Positions 8,679 through 17,198 of a stretch of 64,000 nt of DNA are shown piece by piece. The notes under the pieces are model-generated. The model worked only from the letters and a program-made list of their open reading frames with translations, was not told the DNA's origin and ran no database searches. The stretch is from Bifidobacterium dentium JCM 1195 = DSM 20436 (GTDB lineage Bacteria > Actinomycetota > Actinomycetes > Actinomycetales > Bifidobacteriaceae), in assembly GCF_001042595.1 (NCBI RefSeq), contig NZ_AP012326.1, positions 186,001-250,000 of the forward strand, in the 5' to 3' direction. Every line of letters starts with the position of its first letter. The stretch's first letter is position 1. A program made the translations under genes and the position numbers.

Positions 8679-8715
8679 GTGCGTACAGTTGGGCCCGGAA
8701 ACGATGCTAGAGTGA

Positions 8716-8730
8716 TTGACATAGTGTCAA
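8716..8730. promoter_or_regulatory. Palindromic operator TTGACA-TAG-TGTCAA
   Basis: A perfect inverted repeat, six bases per arm, one base before the AAGGAGG ribosome site of the symporter gene. A repressor bound here would block transcription or cover the leader. No regulator is adjacent on the symporter side. Confidence 0.55.
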
Positions 8731-8743
8731 CAAGGAGGTTGTG

Positions 8744-10150
8744 ATGAGTGGTGGCGCGGCGCAGACGGTCCAGTCGGGGCAGTCCCGAAAGGCGCTGGAT
8801 CTGCCGATGCCCAAGGTATGGGCGTTCGCGGTGGGCCAGTTCGGTTGGGCGTTGCTGTCCGGCATCATCTCGAATTGGCTGGTGTACTTCTACCAGCCCG
8901 ACAACGAGACCATCGCGCAAGGCCAGACGGTATTCGTGCCGCAAGGGCTTGCAGTGCTTGGCGTCGTGACGGTGGTCGGTGGCATCACCGCGTTCGCGCG
9001 TTTCTTCGACGCCTTCGTGGACCCGGCCGTGGCAAGCCTGTCCGATCGTTGCCAGTCGGCCGTCGGCCGCCGCATGCCGTTCCTGAAGTGCGCCGCATTG
9101 CCGCTGGCTCTTGTCACCGTGCTGGTGTTCTGGAGTCCGATCAACGGAACCAGCTGGGTCAACGGTGTGTTCCTGTTCGTCGCCGTGATTGGCTATTACA
9201 TCGCGCTTACGTTCTATTGCACTCCATACAACGCGCTTATCGCCGAACTCGGTCATGACTCCAAGCAACAGCTCACGATTTCCACCGCCATCTCGTTCAC
9301 GTGGGTGGCGGGCACCGCCATCGCGTATGTCGCGCCGGTGGTCTGGGCCGGTTTCGTTCCGGGACTCGGCCGCGTGAACGCCATCCGCCTGACCTTCTCG
9401 ATTATGGCCGCCATCGCGCTTGCCTGCATGCTCGTGCCGCCGCTGGCCATCAAGGAACGCGATTACGTCAACTCGCAACCGACCTCCGAGTCAACCGTCG
9501 AATCGTTGAAGCAGACCTTCGGTGACGGTGAATTCCGCAAGTTCGTTTGTTCCGACGTGGTTTACTGGGTGGCCATCACCACGTTCCAGACCGGCCTGCC
9601 GTTCTTCGTGACGAGTCTGCTGAAGCTGCCCGAAACCACTACGACGATTTACTTCGTGCTCATGACCGCGGTATCCGTGCTGTTCTACCTGCCGGTGAAT
9701 CTGATGGCGAACCACGTCGGCAAAAAGAGGATCCTGCTCGTCGCATTCGCGATCTTCACCTGTGCATTCGCCTTCGCCGGCGCGCTTGGTTCCGGCTTGC
9801 TCGGCGCGATTCCGCCCATGGCGCAGGGGTTGATTCTTTCGATCGTCGGCGCGATTCCGATGGCCGCGTTCGGTATTCTTCCGCAGGCGATTGTGGCGAA
9901 TATCGCCGATGCGAGCTCGAAGACGACCGGCCAGGACCGCCAGGGCATGTTCTATGCGGCCCGCACGTTCGCCATGAAAATGGGCCAATCCGTGGCGATG
10001 TTGCTGTTCACCGGTGTGAGCACGATCGGCATGGCGTCTGGAACCGGCTATCGCATCGCCGCCATCTGCGCCGCCGTGCTGTGTGGCATGGGAGGCCTCG
10101 TGTTCGCGTTCTACAACGAGCGCAAGGTGCTCAGCGTGCTCGAATCCTGA
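8744..10150 (+). CDS. GPH-type sugar:cation symporter (MFS)
   Basis: A 468-residue, twelve-helix transporter. Its motifs fit the glycoside-pentoside-hexuronide group (MelB-like): an early YFYQP helix end, FFDAFVDPAVASLSDRC in place of the FxDxxxDPxxGxxxDR motif, and GRRMPFLKC in the following loop. It probably imports a glycoside or oligosaccharide with a cation; the sugar is not predictable. ATG 8744 is preferred over the adjacent GTG 8741 because of the spacing to AAGGAGG (8732-8738). The gene ends three bases from the convergent lacI gene, with no terminator between them. Confidence 0.85.
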   Translation: MSGGAAQTVQSGQSRKALDLPMPKVWAFAVGQFGWALLSGIISNWLVYFYQPDNETIAQGQTVFVPQGLAVLGVVTVVGGITAFARFFDAFVDPAVASLSDRCQSAVGRRMPFLKCAALPLALVTVLVFWSPINGTSWVNGVFLFVAVIGYYIALTFYCTPYNALIAELGHDSKQQLTISTAISFTWVAGTAIAYVAPVVWAGFVPGLGRVNAIRLTFSIMAAIALACMLVPPLAIKERDYVNSQPTSESTVESLKQTFGDGEFRKFVCSDVVYWVAITTFQTGLPFFVTSLLKLPETTTTIYFVLMTAVSVLFYLPVNLMANHVGKKRILLVAFAIFTCAFAFAGALGSGLLGAIPPMAQGLILSIVGAIPMAAFGILPQAIVANIADASSKTTGQDRQGMFYAARTFAMKMGQSVAMLLFTGVSTIGMASGTGYRIAAICAAVLCGMGGLVFAFYNERKVLSVLES

Positions 10151-10153
10151 GCG

Positions 10154-11197
10154 TCATCGACGTGTGGAGGCGCGGCGGACCAGTATGGGTTTGATCAGCG
10201 TGGTGGCGTGCACATGCGCGTCGGCGTCACTCATGTGATCAAGCATTTGGGTCATGGCCTTGCGTCCGATATCGGTGGCGTTGGCGGCCACGCTGGTCAG
10301 CGGCAGTGAGCCGAGCGGTTTGATCTGTGCCTCATCACAGGCGATCACGCTGATGTCTTCGGGGATGCGCACGCCTTGGTCGAGCAGTGCGTTGACGACG
10401 CCTACGCCCAACGGCGTGTCCACGGTGATGATGCCGTCGGGGCGTTCGCCTTCCGGCATTGCGGCGATGGTCAGGCCGGATTCGTAGCCGTCTTCGATGT
10501 ACAGGCCGCCGGAATCGATTACTTCCGCGGAGACTTGCGGCGTCCGGTTGCTGCGGGTGGCCAGCATGACGGCTTTCTGCACGCCAAGCTGGCGGTCCTG
10601 TACGGATTCGTAGTCGAATGAATGCGCCAGAAACGCGAGCTTCGTGCAGCCGGTGCGGATGAGTTCCTCGGCGGCGATCTGACCGGCCGACACGTTGTCG
10701 GTCATTATGGAGCAGACCGGATCGGCGTCGCGGGGGTTTGTGTGGTCGATGAGGATGATCGGAATTCCTGCGGCGCGCGCGGCCGCCACGTCTTCCGGCG
10801 AATCCTCCACGGTGCTCAGGATGATGCCGGCCACGTTCATGCCGATCAGCAGCCGCACCATATCGCTTTGCCGCTGTTTGTCGGACAATGCGTTGAGTCC
10901 CACGACCTGCATGCCGTGGTCCTCGCACACCTCCTGTGCGCCTTCGAAGATCGACGTGAACAGTGAGTGCTCGATGTCGGTCATCACGAAGCCGATTACG
11001 GGCGTGGCGTTGGATGCGGGGATCTGCCCGTTGCTGTGTTTCGGCACGTAGCCGAGGTCGGCGATGGCGCGGCTGATCTTCGTTTTCAGCGTTTCGGAGA
11101 CACGTTCCGGATAGTTGAGATAGTTGGAGACGGTGCCGATGGAGACGCCTGCATGCTTGGCGATGTCGGAGACGCCGACTTTCTTGTTGGCTGGCAT
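10154..11197 (-). CDS. LacI family repressor of the rhamnoside locus
   Basis: A 347-residue LacI/GalR regulator. It has an N-terminal helix-turn-helix (VSDIAKHAGVSIGTVSNYLN) with the hinge region after it, then a periplasmic-binding-protein-like effector domain (from PVIGFVMTDIEHSLF). ATG 11197 follows GAAGGAGG. It is divergent from an MFS transporter and GH78 rhamnosidase, and several TTGAAA-N-TTTCAA palindromes lie in the shared 218-bp region. The inferred role is local repressor responding to rhamnose or a rhamnoside. The effector is inferred only from the neighbours. Confidence 0.9.
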   Translation of the reverse strand: MPANKKVGVSDIAKHAGVSIGTVSNYLNYPERVSETLKTKISRAIADLGYVPKHSNGQIPASNATPVIGFVMTDIEHSLFTSIFEGAQEVCEDHGMQVVGLNALSDKQRQSDMVRLLIGMNVAGIILSTVEDSPEDVAAARAAGIPIILIDHTNPRDADPVCSIMTDNVSAGQIAAEELIRTGCTKLAFLAHSFDYESVQDRQLGVQKAVMLATRSNRTPQVSAEVIDSGGLYIEDGYESGLTIAAMPEGERPDGIITVDTPLGVGVVNALLDQGVRIPEDISVIACDEAQIKPLGSLPLTSVAANATDIGRKAMTQMLDHMSDADAHVHATTLIKPILVRRASTRR

Positions 11198-11263
11198 AGG
11201 GCCTCCTTCGGCTTGCGGTTGATGCTTTCAATGAAATATTAGATGAAGATCGCGATTCCCGTT

Positions 11264-11309
11264 TTGAAACTTTCAACACGCCGGGTGAAAAGTAGATTGA
11301 AAATTTCAA
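11264..11309. promoter_or_regulatory. Two LacI-type operators (TTGAAA-N-TTTCAA)
   Basis: TTGAAACTTTCAA lies at 11264-11276 and TTGAAAATTTCAA at 11297-11309. They are perfect 13-bp palindromes with centres 33 bp apart, about three helical turns, which suits cooperative binding. A degenerate relative (TTGAATTTGTCAA) lies at 11325-11337. Confidence 0.8.
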
Positions 11310-11386
11310 AACAAGGATTTATTCTTGAATTTGTCAAGGAAGAAATATCAAGTAACAGCGAGGTTCTTGAACGCTCTCGAGTCTCG

Positions 11387-11399
11387 TTGAATATTTCAA
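11387..11399. promoter_or_regulatory. Third LacI-type operator
   Basis: TTGAATATTTCAA differs from the two sites at 11264-11309 by one base in an arm and the central base. It lies 16 bp before the MFS start, overlapping the AAAAGAAGGAAAAG leader region, so binding would block expression of the transporter-rhamnosidase genes. Confidence 0.75.
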
Positions 11400-11415
11400 A
11401 AGAAGGAAAAGAGAA

Positions 11416-12729
11416 ATGAACGCTGCAGCTCAGAAGAAGGAAGGAATCGGCGGGTACATGCCGCTCGCGGTTGCCGCAGGCATCGGTTCCATGCTGGGAT
11501 CCGGCATCATCGTCGGCCTGTCCGCAACCATCACCGTCTGGCAGAACGGTCTCGGCCTCGACACCACCCAGGTCGGCCTGCTTTCCGGCATCCTGACCTT
11601 CGCCATCGCGTTCGGCTCGCTGTTCGGCGGCCGTCTGGCCGATAAGATCGGCCGTGTGCTGGTGTTCAACTGGATCAACCTGCTGTATGCCATCGGCGCC
11701 GCCATCTGCGTGTTCGCGCCGGACTTCACCGTACTGCTCATCGGCCTGATCATCGCCGGCGTCGCCTCGGGTGCGGATCTGCCGATCTCCATGACCATCG
11801 TCTCCCATGACGCCCCGAACGACAAGGTCGCCGCGCAGCTCGTCTCCACCACCCAGGTGTTCTGGCAGGTGGGCGTGTTCATCTCCTTCATCTGCGCGTT
11901 CCTCGTCTCCACCATGGAGGGTGCGATGGGCGGCCGCGTGGTCTTCGCCATCCTCGCCGTGTTCGCCGTCATCGCATGGCTGTGGCGTCTGATCTCCCCG
12001 ACCTTCCGCCGCTTCCACGAGGAAGCCGACGCCCGTGATGCCGCCGCAGGCCACGTCGCCACCGCCACCGAGAAGGTCTCCGTCACCAAGATGCTGTTCG
12101 CAGGCACCGAAAACAGCAAGATGCTGCTCGGCTTCTTCCTGGCCATCACCATCTTCTACTGCGGCTGGAACCTGCTGGCCAACACCTGGGGTCAGTTCCA
12201 GACCTACATGCTGGTGCAGGCCAACGCCTCCCAGTCCCTGGCCACCGGCCTGGGCATCATCCTGAACTTCATCACCCTCGCCCTGAACATCGCCTTCGCC
12301 TCCATCGCAGGTGGCAAGTATCGCAACAAGCTGTTCTTCGTGGGCATGGGCATTTCCATCGTGGCCATGGTCTGCCTGGCTCTGGGCGGCACCAACATGT
12401 GGGTCATCTTCGGCGCCACCGCACTGATGAACCTCGGTGGTCCGTTCGCCGGCGAGGCCATGTACAAGGTGTGGACCCAGGAATCCTTCCCGATCGAGAT
12501 CCGCGCCTCCATCCAGGGCTTCATCAACGGCTTCTCCCGCCTGCTGTGCGGCCTGTTCGCCCTGATCACCCCGGCCCTCGTGCTGCCGTCCACCATCAAG
12601 ACCACCATGTGGTGCTTCGTGGGCGTGGTCGTGCTCGAACTGGTCGCCGGCTCGATCATGATCGCCAAGCAGAACAAGTACGGCACCGACGAGGAGCGCC
12701 AGCTCAAGGCCTCTTCCGCCGAAGCATGA
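11416..12729 (+). CDS. MFS sugar transporter of the rhamnoside locus
   Basis: A 437-residue, twelve-helix MFS permease. The loop 2-3 motif is GGRLADKIGR, and later helices include SFPIEIRASIQGFINGFSRL, typical of the sugar porter branch. It probably imports rhamnose-containing glycosides or rhamnose. It is the first gene after the three palindromic operators and is followed 69 bp later by the GH78 gene, so it is the presumed head of an operon. ATG 11416 follows GAAGGAAAAGAG. Confidence 0.85.
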   Translation: MNAAAQKKEGIGGYMPLAVAAGIGSMLGSGIIVGLSATITVWQNGLGLDTTQVGLLSGILTFAIAFGSLFGGRLADKIGRVLVFNWINLLYAIGAAICVFAPDFTVLLIGLIIAGVASGADLPISMTIVSHDAPNDKVAAQLVSTTQVFWQVGVFISFICAFLVSTMEGAMGGRVVFAILAVFAVIAWLWRLISPTFRRFHEEADARDAAAGHVATATEKVSVTKMLFAGTENSKMLLGFFLAITIFYCGWNLLANTWGQFQTYMLVQANASQSLATGLGIILNFITLALNIAFASIAGGKYRNKLFFVGMGISIVAMVCLALGGTNMWVIFGATALMNLGGPFAGEAMYKVWTQESFPIEIRASIQGFINGFSRLLCGLFALITPALVLPSTIKTTMWCFVGVVVLELVAGSIMIAKQNKYGTDEERQLKASSAEA

Positions 12730-12736
12730 TACGACG

Positions 12737-12768
12737 CAGGGCGTCTCCCGCTGGAGGGAGGCGCCCTG
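12737..12768 (+). other. Intercistronic hairpin
   Basis: CAGGGCGTCTCCC (12737-12749) pairs with GGGAGGCGCCCTG (12756-12768) through one G-T pair. No T-run follows, so it is more likely an mRNA-stabilising or attenuating element between transporter and rhamnosidase than a full terminator. Confidence 0.6.
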
Positions 12769-12798
12769 CCCGCCGATAACAAAGGAGTTATGAGAATC

Positions 12799-15462
12799 AT
12801 GGACACGCAAATCATCAAGCCGATTGCAGTGGGGGACCTGCACATCACGCGCTTTACCATCGAACACTTCCCGGGAGATGCGCTCGGCATTCCGACCGCC
12901 ACCCCGCGCATGAACTGGACCTATTCCCGCACCGTTCCGGACGGCTCTCAGATTCTGCTGAAGATCAGCCGCCGCATTCCGGGCGCGCAGGCTCGGGAGG
13001 AGTACACCTACCTTCCTCCGGAAGACAATGTGCTCGTGCCTTGGCAGTTCACCCCGCTCGCTTCACGCGAAGAGGTCTTCGCCACCGTGCAGCTCGTGTC
13101 AGCCGCGCACAAGCCGCTGAGCGATCCCAGCGCCACCCTACACTTCGAGGCCGGCCTCATGCAGGAATACGAGCATGTCGCCGATTTCGTAGGACCGTCT
13201 TGGGCGGAACCGGAAACCGACCATCGCCATCTGCCGCTGGTGCGTACGGAAATCGCGATCAAGGCGAAGCCGAAGCGTGCACGCCTGTATCTGAGCGCCC
13301 TCGGCCTGGTCGAAGCGGAAATCAACGGCGTGAAAATCGGCAATGATGCGTTGATCCCCGGCTGGACCAACTACGAACAGCGCGTGCAGTGCTGGACCTA
13401 CGACGTCACCGACGAGCTCAACGAGGGCGCCAACGCCATGGGCTTCTGGCTCGGCGACGGCTGGTATCGCGGCCGTCTCGGCTTTGATGGCGGCTATGTG
13501 AATTACTACGGCGATCGTCTCGGCGTGTTCGCGCAGCTCGAAATCGAATATGAGGACGGCGGCATCGAGCACGTCTACTCCAATGCGTGGGATCGTCAGT
13601 GGAAGGCCTCGCTCGGCCCGATCGTTTGCTCCGATTTGTGTGAGGGTGAACGGTACGACGCACGCCTCGAGCAGCCGGGCTGGTCCGAGCCGGGCTTTGA
13701 CGACTCGAACTGGAAGCCGGTTTCCGAGATTTTCTATGATCCCGCGAAAATCGAGAATCCCGATACCTCACCGGTGCGCGCGCATGAAATCAACGAACCG
13801 GTATCCATCGCGCGCACCGGCGACACTCCTGACGGCCGTGGCATCTGGCTGGTCGACTTCGGCCAGAACTGCACGCAGCGCATCCGTCTACGCATCGCAG
13901 GCCTTGAGGCCGGGCAGAGCGTGGAATTGCATCATGTGGAGGTACTCGAACCGAACGGTGAGATCGCCACACGCACCTTGCGCCGCGGCCAGCAGCATGA
14001 CATCTACACGTCCAACGGCACGGACGCCTGGTGGGAGCCGCGTTTCGCGATGCATGGCTTCCGTTATGCGCAGATCGAGGGCGTGGTGGGCGAGCTGACC
14101 GTCGCCGACATCGAATGCCATGTGTACCACTCCGTGATGGACCGTGCGGGCGAACTGGAAACCTCCAATCCGCTGCTCAATCGACTGCACGCCAATGCAT
14201 CGTGGTCGATGCGTTCCAACTTCGTATCCGTTCCGCAGGACTGCCCGCAACGTGACGAGCGCATGGGCTGGACGGGCGATATCTGCCTGTTCGCGCCGAC
14301 CGCCGCTTACCTGTATGACGTGTACGGCTTCCTCAAGAGCTGGCTCAAGGACGTTCGCGCCGATCAGGTCAAATGGGGTACGGTGCCGTTCTACGTGCCG
14401 TTCATTCCGCTCGGCGGCTGGGCTCATCCGCAGGCCATCTCCACGTGGGGCGATTCCGCGGTCGAAGTGCCGTGGGTGCTGTACATGGAGTCCGGCGATC
14501 CGCAGATTCTTGCCGATTCGTACGAGTTGAGCCGTGACTGGATCGACGAGGTGGCCGGATATCTCTCTGCCGACGGCGTATGGGACCGCCGCCCGGACTA
14601 TGTGCTCGGACAGCTTGGTGATTGGCTTGACCCGACCGCTCCGCCGGACGATCCGACGCAGGCGATGACCGAGAAGGAGCTCGTCGCGACCGCCTTCTTC
14701 GCCCGTTCCTGCGCACAGGCCGAGCAGATTGCGCAGATTCTCGGCAAGAGCGAGGACGTCGTACGGTTCGGTGATTTGCGCAAGCATGTCACCTCCGGTT
14801 TCCTGGGACGTTTCACGAACCTGGACGGCACGATGACGTCCGACACGCAGTGCGCCTACGCGCTGGCGATTGCGTTCGGTCTGCTTGACGGTGAGCCGGT
14901 GCGCCGCGTGAAGGCCGGCAACCGCTTGGCCAAGCTCGTGCGCGAGTCCGGCGGCAAGGTGAGCACCGGTTTTGCGGGTACGCCGTTCGTGCTGCCGGCG
15001 CTGACCATGACCGGACATAACGAGGAGGCTTACGGGCTGTTGCTTTCCGAGGAGTGCCCGAGCTGGCTGTATCAGGTGAAGATGGGCGCCACCACCACGT
15101 GGGAACGTTGGGATTCCATGCGTCCGGACGGATCGCTCAACCCTGGCGGCATGACCTCGTTCAACCATTATGCGCTCGGCTCCGTTGCCGAATGGATGCA
15201 TGCGCATATCGGCGGCCTCGAAGCCATCGAAGCCGGATGGAAGCGATTCCGCGTGGCGCCGGTGATCGGCGGCGGCATCGATCATGCCTCCACTGCGCAC
15301 GTCACCCCGTACGGCAAGGCCTCCGTGGCTTGGAAGACTTCCGAAACGGGCGTGGAACTCGACGTGACCGTGCCGATCGGCGCCACCGCAGTGGTGGAAC
15401 TGCCCGACCACGAACCGACCGAACTGATTGGCGGAACGCACCACTTGGTCGTGGCGCTGTAA
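12799..15462 (+). CDS. Alpha-L-rhamnosidase (GH78)
   Basis: An 887-residue glycoside hydrolase that removes terminal alpha-L-rhamnose from glycosides. An N-terminal beta-sandwich region is followed by the Bac_rhamnosid domain with WLGDGWYRGRLGF, then the (alpha/alpha)6 catalytic domain. The latter carries the GH78 hallmark DCPQRDERMGWTGD at about residues 481-494, where the DER glutamate is the expected general acid. A C-terminal beta domain ends the protein. There is no signal peptide, so substrates must be imported, which fits the flanking MFS genes. The start is a choice: ATG 12790 lies only two bases from AAAGGAG, whereas ATG 12799 is 11 bases away and is used here. Confidence 0.93.
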   Translation: MDTQIIKPIAVGDLHITRFTIEHFPGDALGIPTATPRMNWTYSRTVPDGSQILLKISRRIPGAQAREEYTYLPPEDNVLVPWQFTPLASREEVFATVQLVSAAHKPLSDPSATLHFEAGLMQEYEHVADFVGPSWAEPETDHRHLPLVRTEIAIKAKPKRARLYLSALGLVEAEINGVKIGNDALIPGWTNYEQRVQCWTYDVTDELNEGANAMGFWLGDGWYRGRLGFDGGYVNYYGDRLGVFAQLEIEYEDGGIEHVYSNAWDRQWKASLGPIVCSDLCEGERYDARLEQPGWSEPGFDDSNWKPVSEIFYDPAKIENPDTSPVRAHEINEPVSIARTGDTPDGRGIWLVDFGQNCTQRIRLRIAGLEAGQSVELHHVEVLEPNGEIATRTLRRGQQHDIYTSNGTDAWWEPRFAMHGFRYAQIEGVVGELTVADIECHVYHSVMDRAGELETSNPLLNRLHANASWSMRSNFVSVPQDCPQRDERMGWTGDICLFAPTAAYLYDVYGFLKSWLKDVRADQVKWGTVPFYVPFIPLGGWAHPQAISTWGDSAVEVPWVLYMESGDPQILADSYELSRDWIDEVAGYLSADGVWDRRPDYVLGQLGDWLDPTAPPDDPTQAMTEKELVATAFFARSCAQAEQIAQILGKSEDVVRFGDLRKHVTSGFLGRFTNLDGTMTSDTQCAYALAIAFGLLDGEPVRRVKAGNRLAKLVRESGGKVSTGFAGTPFVLPALTMTGHNEEAYGLLLSEECPSWLYQVKMGATTTWERWDSMRPDGSLNPGGMTSFNHYALGSVAEWMHAHIGGLEAIEAGWKRFRVAPVIGGGIDHASTAHVTPYGKASVAWKTSETGVELDVTVPIGATAVVELPDHEPTELIGGTHHLVVAL

Positions 15463-15473
15463 ATCGGATCCTT

Positions 15474-15508
15474 CCGCTGGCGGGCCGGGCCATGAAGCCC
15501 GCCAGCGG
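15474..15508 (+). other. Intercistronic hairpin
   Basis: CCGCTGGCGGGC (15474-15485) pairs perfectly with GCCCGCCAGCGG (15497-15508). It lies between the rhamnosidase and the second MFS gene and has no T-run. It is the second strong hairpin at a gene junction of this locus. Confidence 0.65.
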
Positions 15509-15548
15509 GGTCAACCCGGCTGCAAAACAATAAGAGAAAGGGATAATC

Positions 15549-16865
15549 ATGTCACTCAACGATGAGTCGGCAGTCGCCGCCGCCATTCCACCAGAGGAAA
15601 TCGCCCCAGATACCGGACGTCGCCTCACCACGGCCGAAAAACTGCGCTTCGGCATCGGCTTCGCACTGTTCTCGCTGCTGTGGATGACCGCCGGCACTTC
15701 CGGATCTGGCGTACTGCTGCCGCAGCGTTTCGACGAACTCAACATCGGCACCCCGGAAGTGATTCTGGGTGCGATGAACTCCGTCGGCTGCATCTTCGCG
15801 CTGTTCGCGAACATCATCTTCGGCGCGCTGTCCGATATCACGCGTTCGCGCTTCGGCAAGCGTACCCCGTGGATCGTGGCCGGCGGCTTCGTCACCGCGG
15901 CCGGCTATGTGCTGGCGTTCTCGTCCGCTTCGCTCGCGGGCATCGTGGCGGGCTGGTCCATCGTGCAGGTCGGCGTCAACATGATGATCGCCCCGGCCGT
16001 AGCCGTCCTGTCCGACCGCATCCCCGAAAACGTACGTGGCACCTTCTCGTCGTTCTACGGCGGCGCAATGATCGTCGGCCAGTCCGCCGGCACCTTCCTG
16101 GGATCGAAGTTCATCGACACCATGGGCGTCGGCTTCGTGATCGGCGCGGTGCTGTTCGCCATCACCGGCATTCTGACGATCATCATCTGGCCTGCCGAAC
16201 GCTCGTCGAAGGTCGGCAGCGCGGCGGACGACACCAAGGCGAACGTGAAGCTCAGCCCGGCTGCCATTGCGAAGTCCTTCATTCCGCCGACCAAGAACTG
16301 CCGCGACTTCTATCTCGCACTCGTCGGCCGTCTGCTGCTGATTTTCGGATGGTCCATGATCTCCGGCTACCAGCTGTACATTCTCAAGAAGTATTGCGGA
16401 CTTAGCGTTGACGATGCCGCTTCGACGCTTGCCACCATGTCGCTGATTTCGATGGTCGTGCTCATGATCTGCTCGGTCGTCTCCGGTCCGATCTCCGACA
16501 AGCTGCACAAGCGCAAGATCATCGTGGCCATCGGCTCCGTAATCATCGCCGTGGGCGTGGCGATTCCGTTCTTCATGCCGACCGCGCTGGGCATGATGCT
16601 CTACGCTGGCATCGGCGGCGTCGGCTACGGCATCTACATCGCCGTGGACCAGGCGCTGAACGTGGACGTGCTGCCAAGCGCCGACGAGGCCGGCAAGGAC
16701 TTGGGCATCCTCAACCTCGCCAACACCGTCGGCCAGGTACTCGCCCCGGTCGCGACCGGCGCGATCGTGGTGGCCACCGGCAGCTACGCGCAGATCTTCC
16801 CGGTCGCCATCGTCTCCGTGCTCATCGGCGCCGTGGTGATCATGCTCATCAAGAAGGTCGCCTAA
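15549..16865 (+). CDS. MFS transporter (second permease of the rhamnoside locus)
   Basis: A 438-residue MFS protein with about twelve helices. After a short acidic N-terminus, the loop 2-3 motif is FGALSDITRSRFGKRTPW, a pattern shared with sugar and GPH-like carriers, and the second half has SGPISDKLHKRK. It is co-directional with and 86 bp downstream of the rhamnosidase, across a hairpin, so it probably belongs to the same transcription unit. Two dissimilar permeases may handle glycoside import and export or import of a product. ATG 15549 follows AGAGAAAGGGAT. Confidence 0.82.
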   Translation: MSLNDESAVAAAIPPEEIAPDTGRRLTTAEKLRFGIGFALFSLLWMTAGTSGSGVLLPQRFDELNIGTPEVILGAMNSVGCIFALFANIIFGALSDITRSRFGKRTPWIVAGGFVTAAGYVLAFSSASLAGIVAGWSIVQVGVNMMIAPAVAVLSDRIPENVRGTFSSFYGGAMIVGQSAGTFLGSKFIDTMGVGFVIGAVLFAITGILTIIIWPAERSSKVGSAADDTKANVKLSPAAIAKSFIPPTKNCRDFYLALVGRLLLIFGWSMISGYQLYILKKYCGLSVDDAASTLATMSLISMVVLMICSVVSGPISDKLHKRKIIVAIGSVIIAVGVAIPFFMPTALGMMLYAGIGGVGYGIYIAVDQALNVDVLPSADEAGKDLGILNLANTVGQVLAPVATGAIVVATGSYAQIFPVAIVSVLIGAVVIMLIKKVA

Positions 16866-16886
16866 CGCTGTTTTCCCTTCCCGAAA

Positions 16887-16944
16887 CGTGAGCCTTGCCT
16901 GTCATTCCTGGTTGCGCAAACCTCGATAGCGGGCAAGGCTCACG
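16887..16944 (+). terminator. Hairpin after the rhamnoside operon
   Basis: CGTGAGCCTTGCC (16887-16899) pairs with GGCAAGGCTCACG (16932-16944) around a 32-base loop. It lies just past the last MFS stop and is the probable transcription end, although no T-run follows. Confidence 0.5.
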
Positions 16945-17024
16945 CCGTTCCATGTCCCGCCTTGCTGGGCAAAGGGTGGCAGTAACCACTATGTGAGACG
17001 GAGCGCACAAGATAGGAAAATCAG

Positions 17025-17046
17025 AAATGGCGGGATTCCGCCATTT
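17025..17046. other. Hairpin upstream of the iron operon
   Basis: AAATGGCGG (17025-17033) pairs perfectly with CCGCCATTT (17038-17046) across GATT. It sits in the A+T-rich stretch about 150 bp before the FTR1 start. It may be a terminator for read-through or part of the operon leader. I see no recognisable DtxR/IdeR box in 16945-17198. Confidence 0.5.
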
Positions 17047-17198
17047 TGATGTCACCTACAACAAAATTCTTCAAAAATCAAGACTGTTCTTCGGGAATCT
17101 TCCGTTCTATGTTGTGGTCACGGTGCGCGTGTTGCGTACGGCAACGGGGGCGCATCAATCGAACTTTTGGAACGGGCTGAGAGAGAGGAACCGGTCTC

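Noticed and set aside
8552..9478. Extension of the ApbE frame to 9478
   Set aside because: It is antisense to the symporter gene; the ApbE domain begins near 8551.
11239..12867. Minus-strand frame of 542 residues opposite the MFS gene
   Set aside because: Composition (His/Asp/Gly-rich, no domain) is that of an antisense shadow of a high-G+C gene; similar shadows oppose the ABC, dnaB, amtB and adhesin genes.
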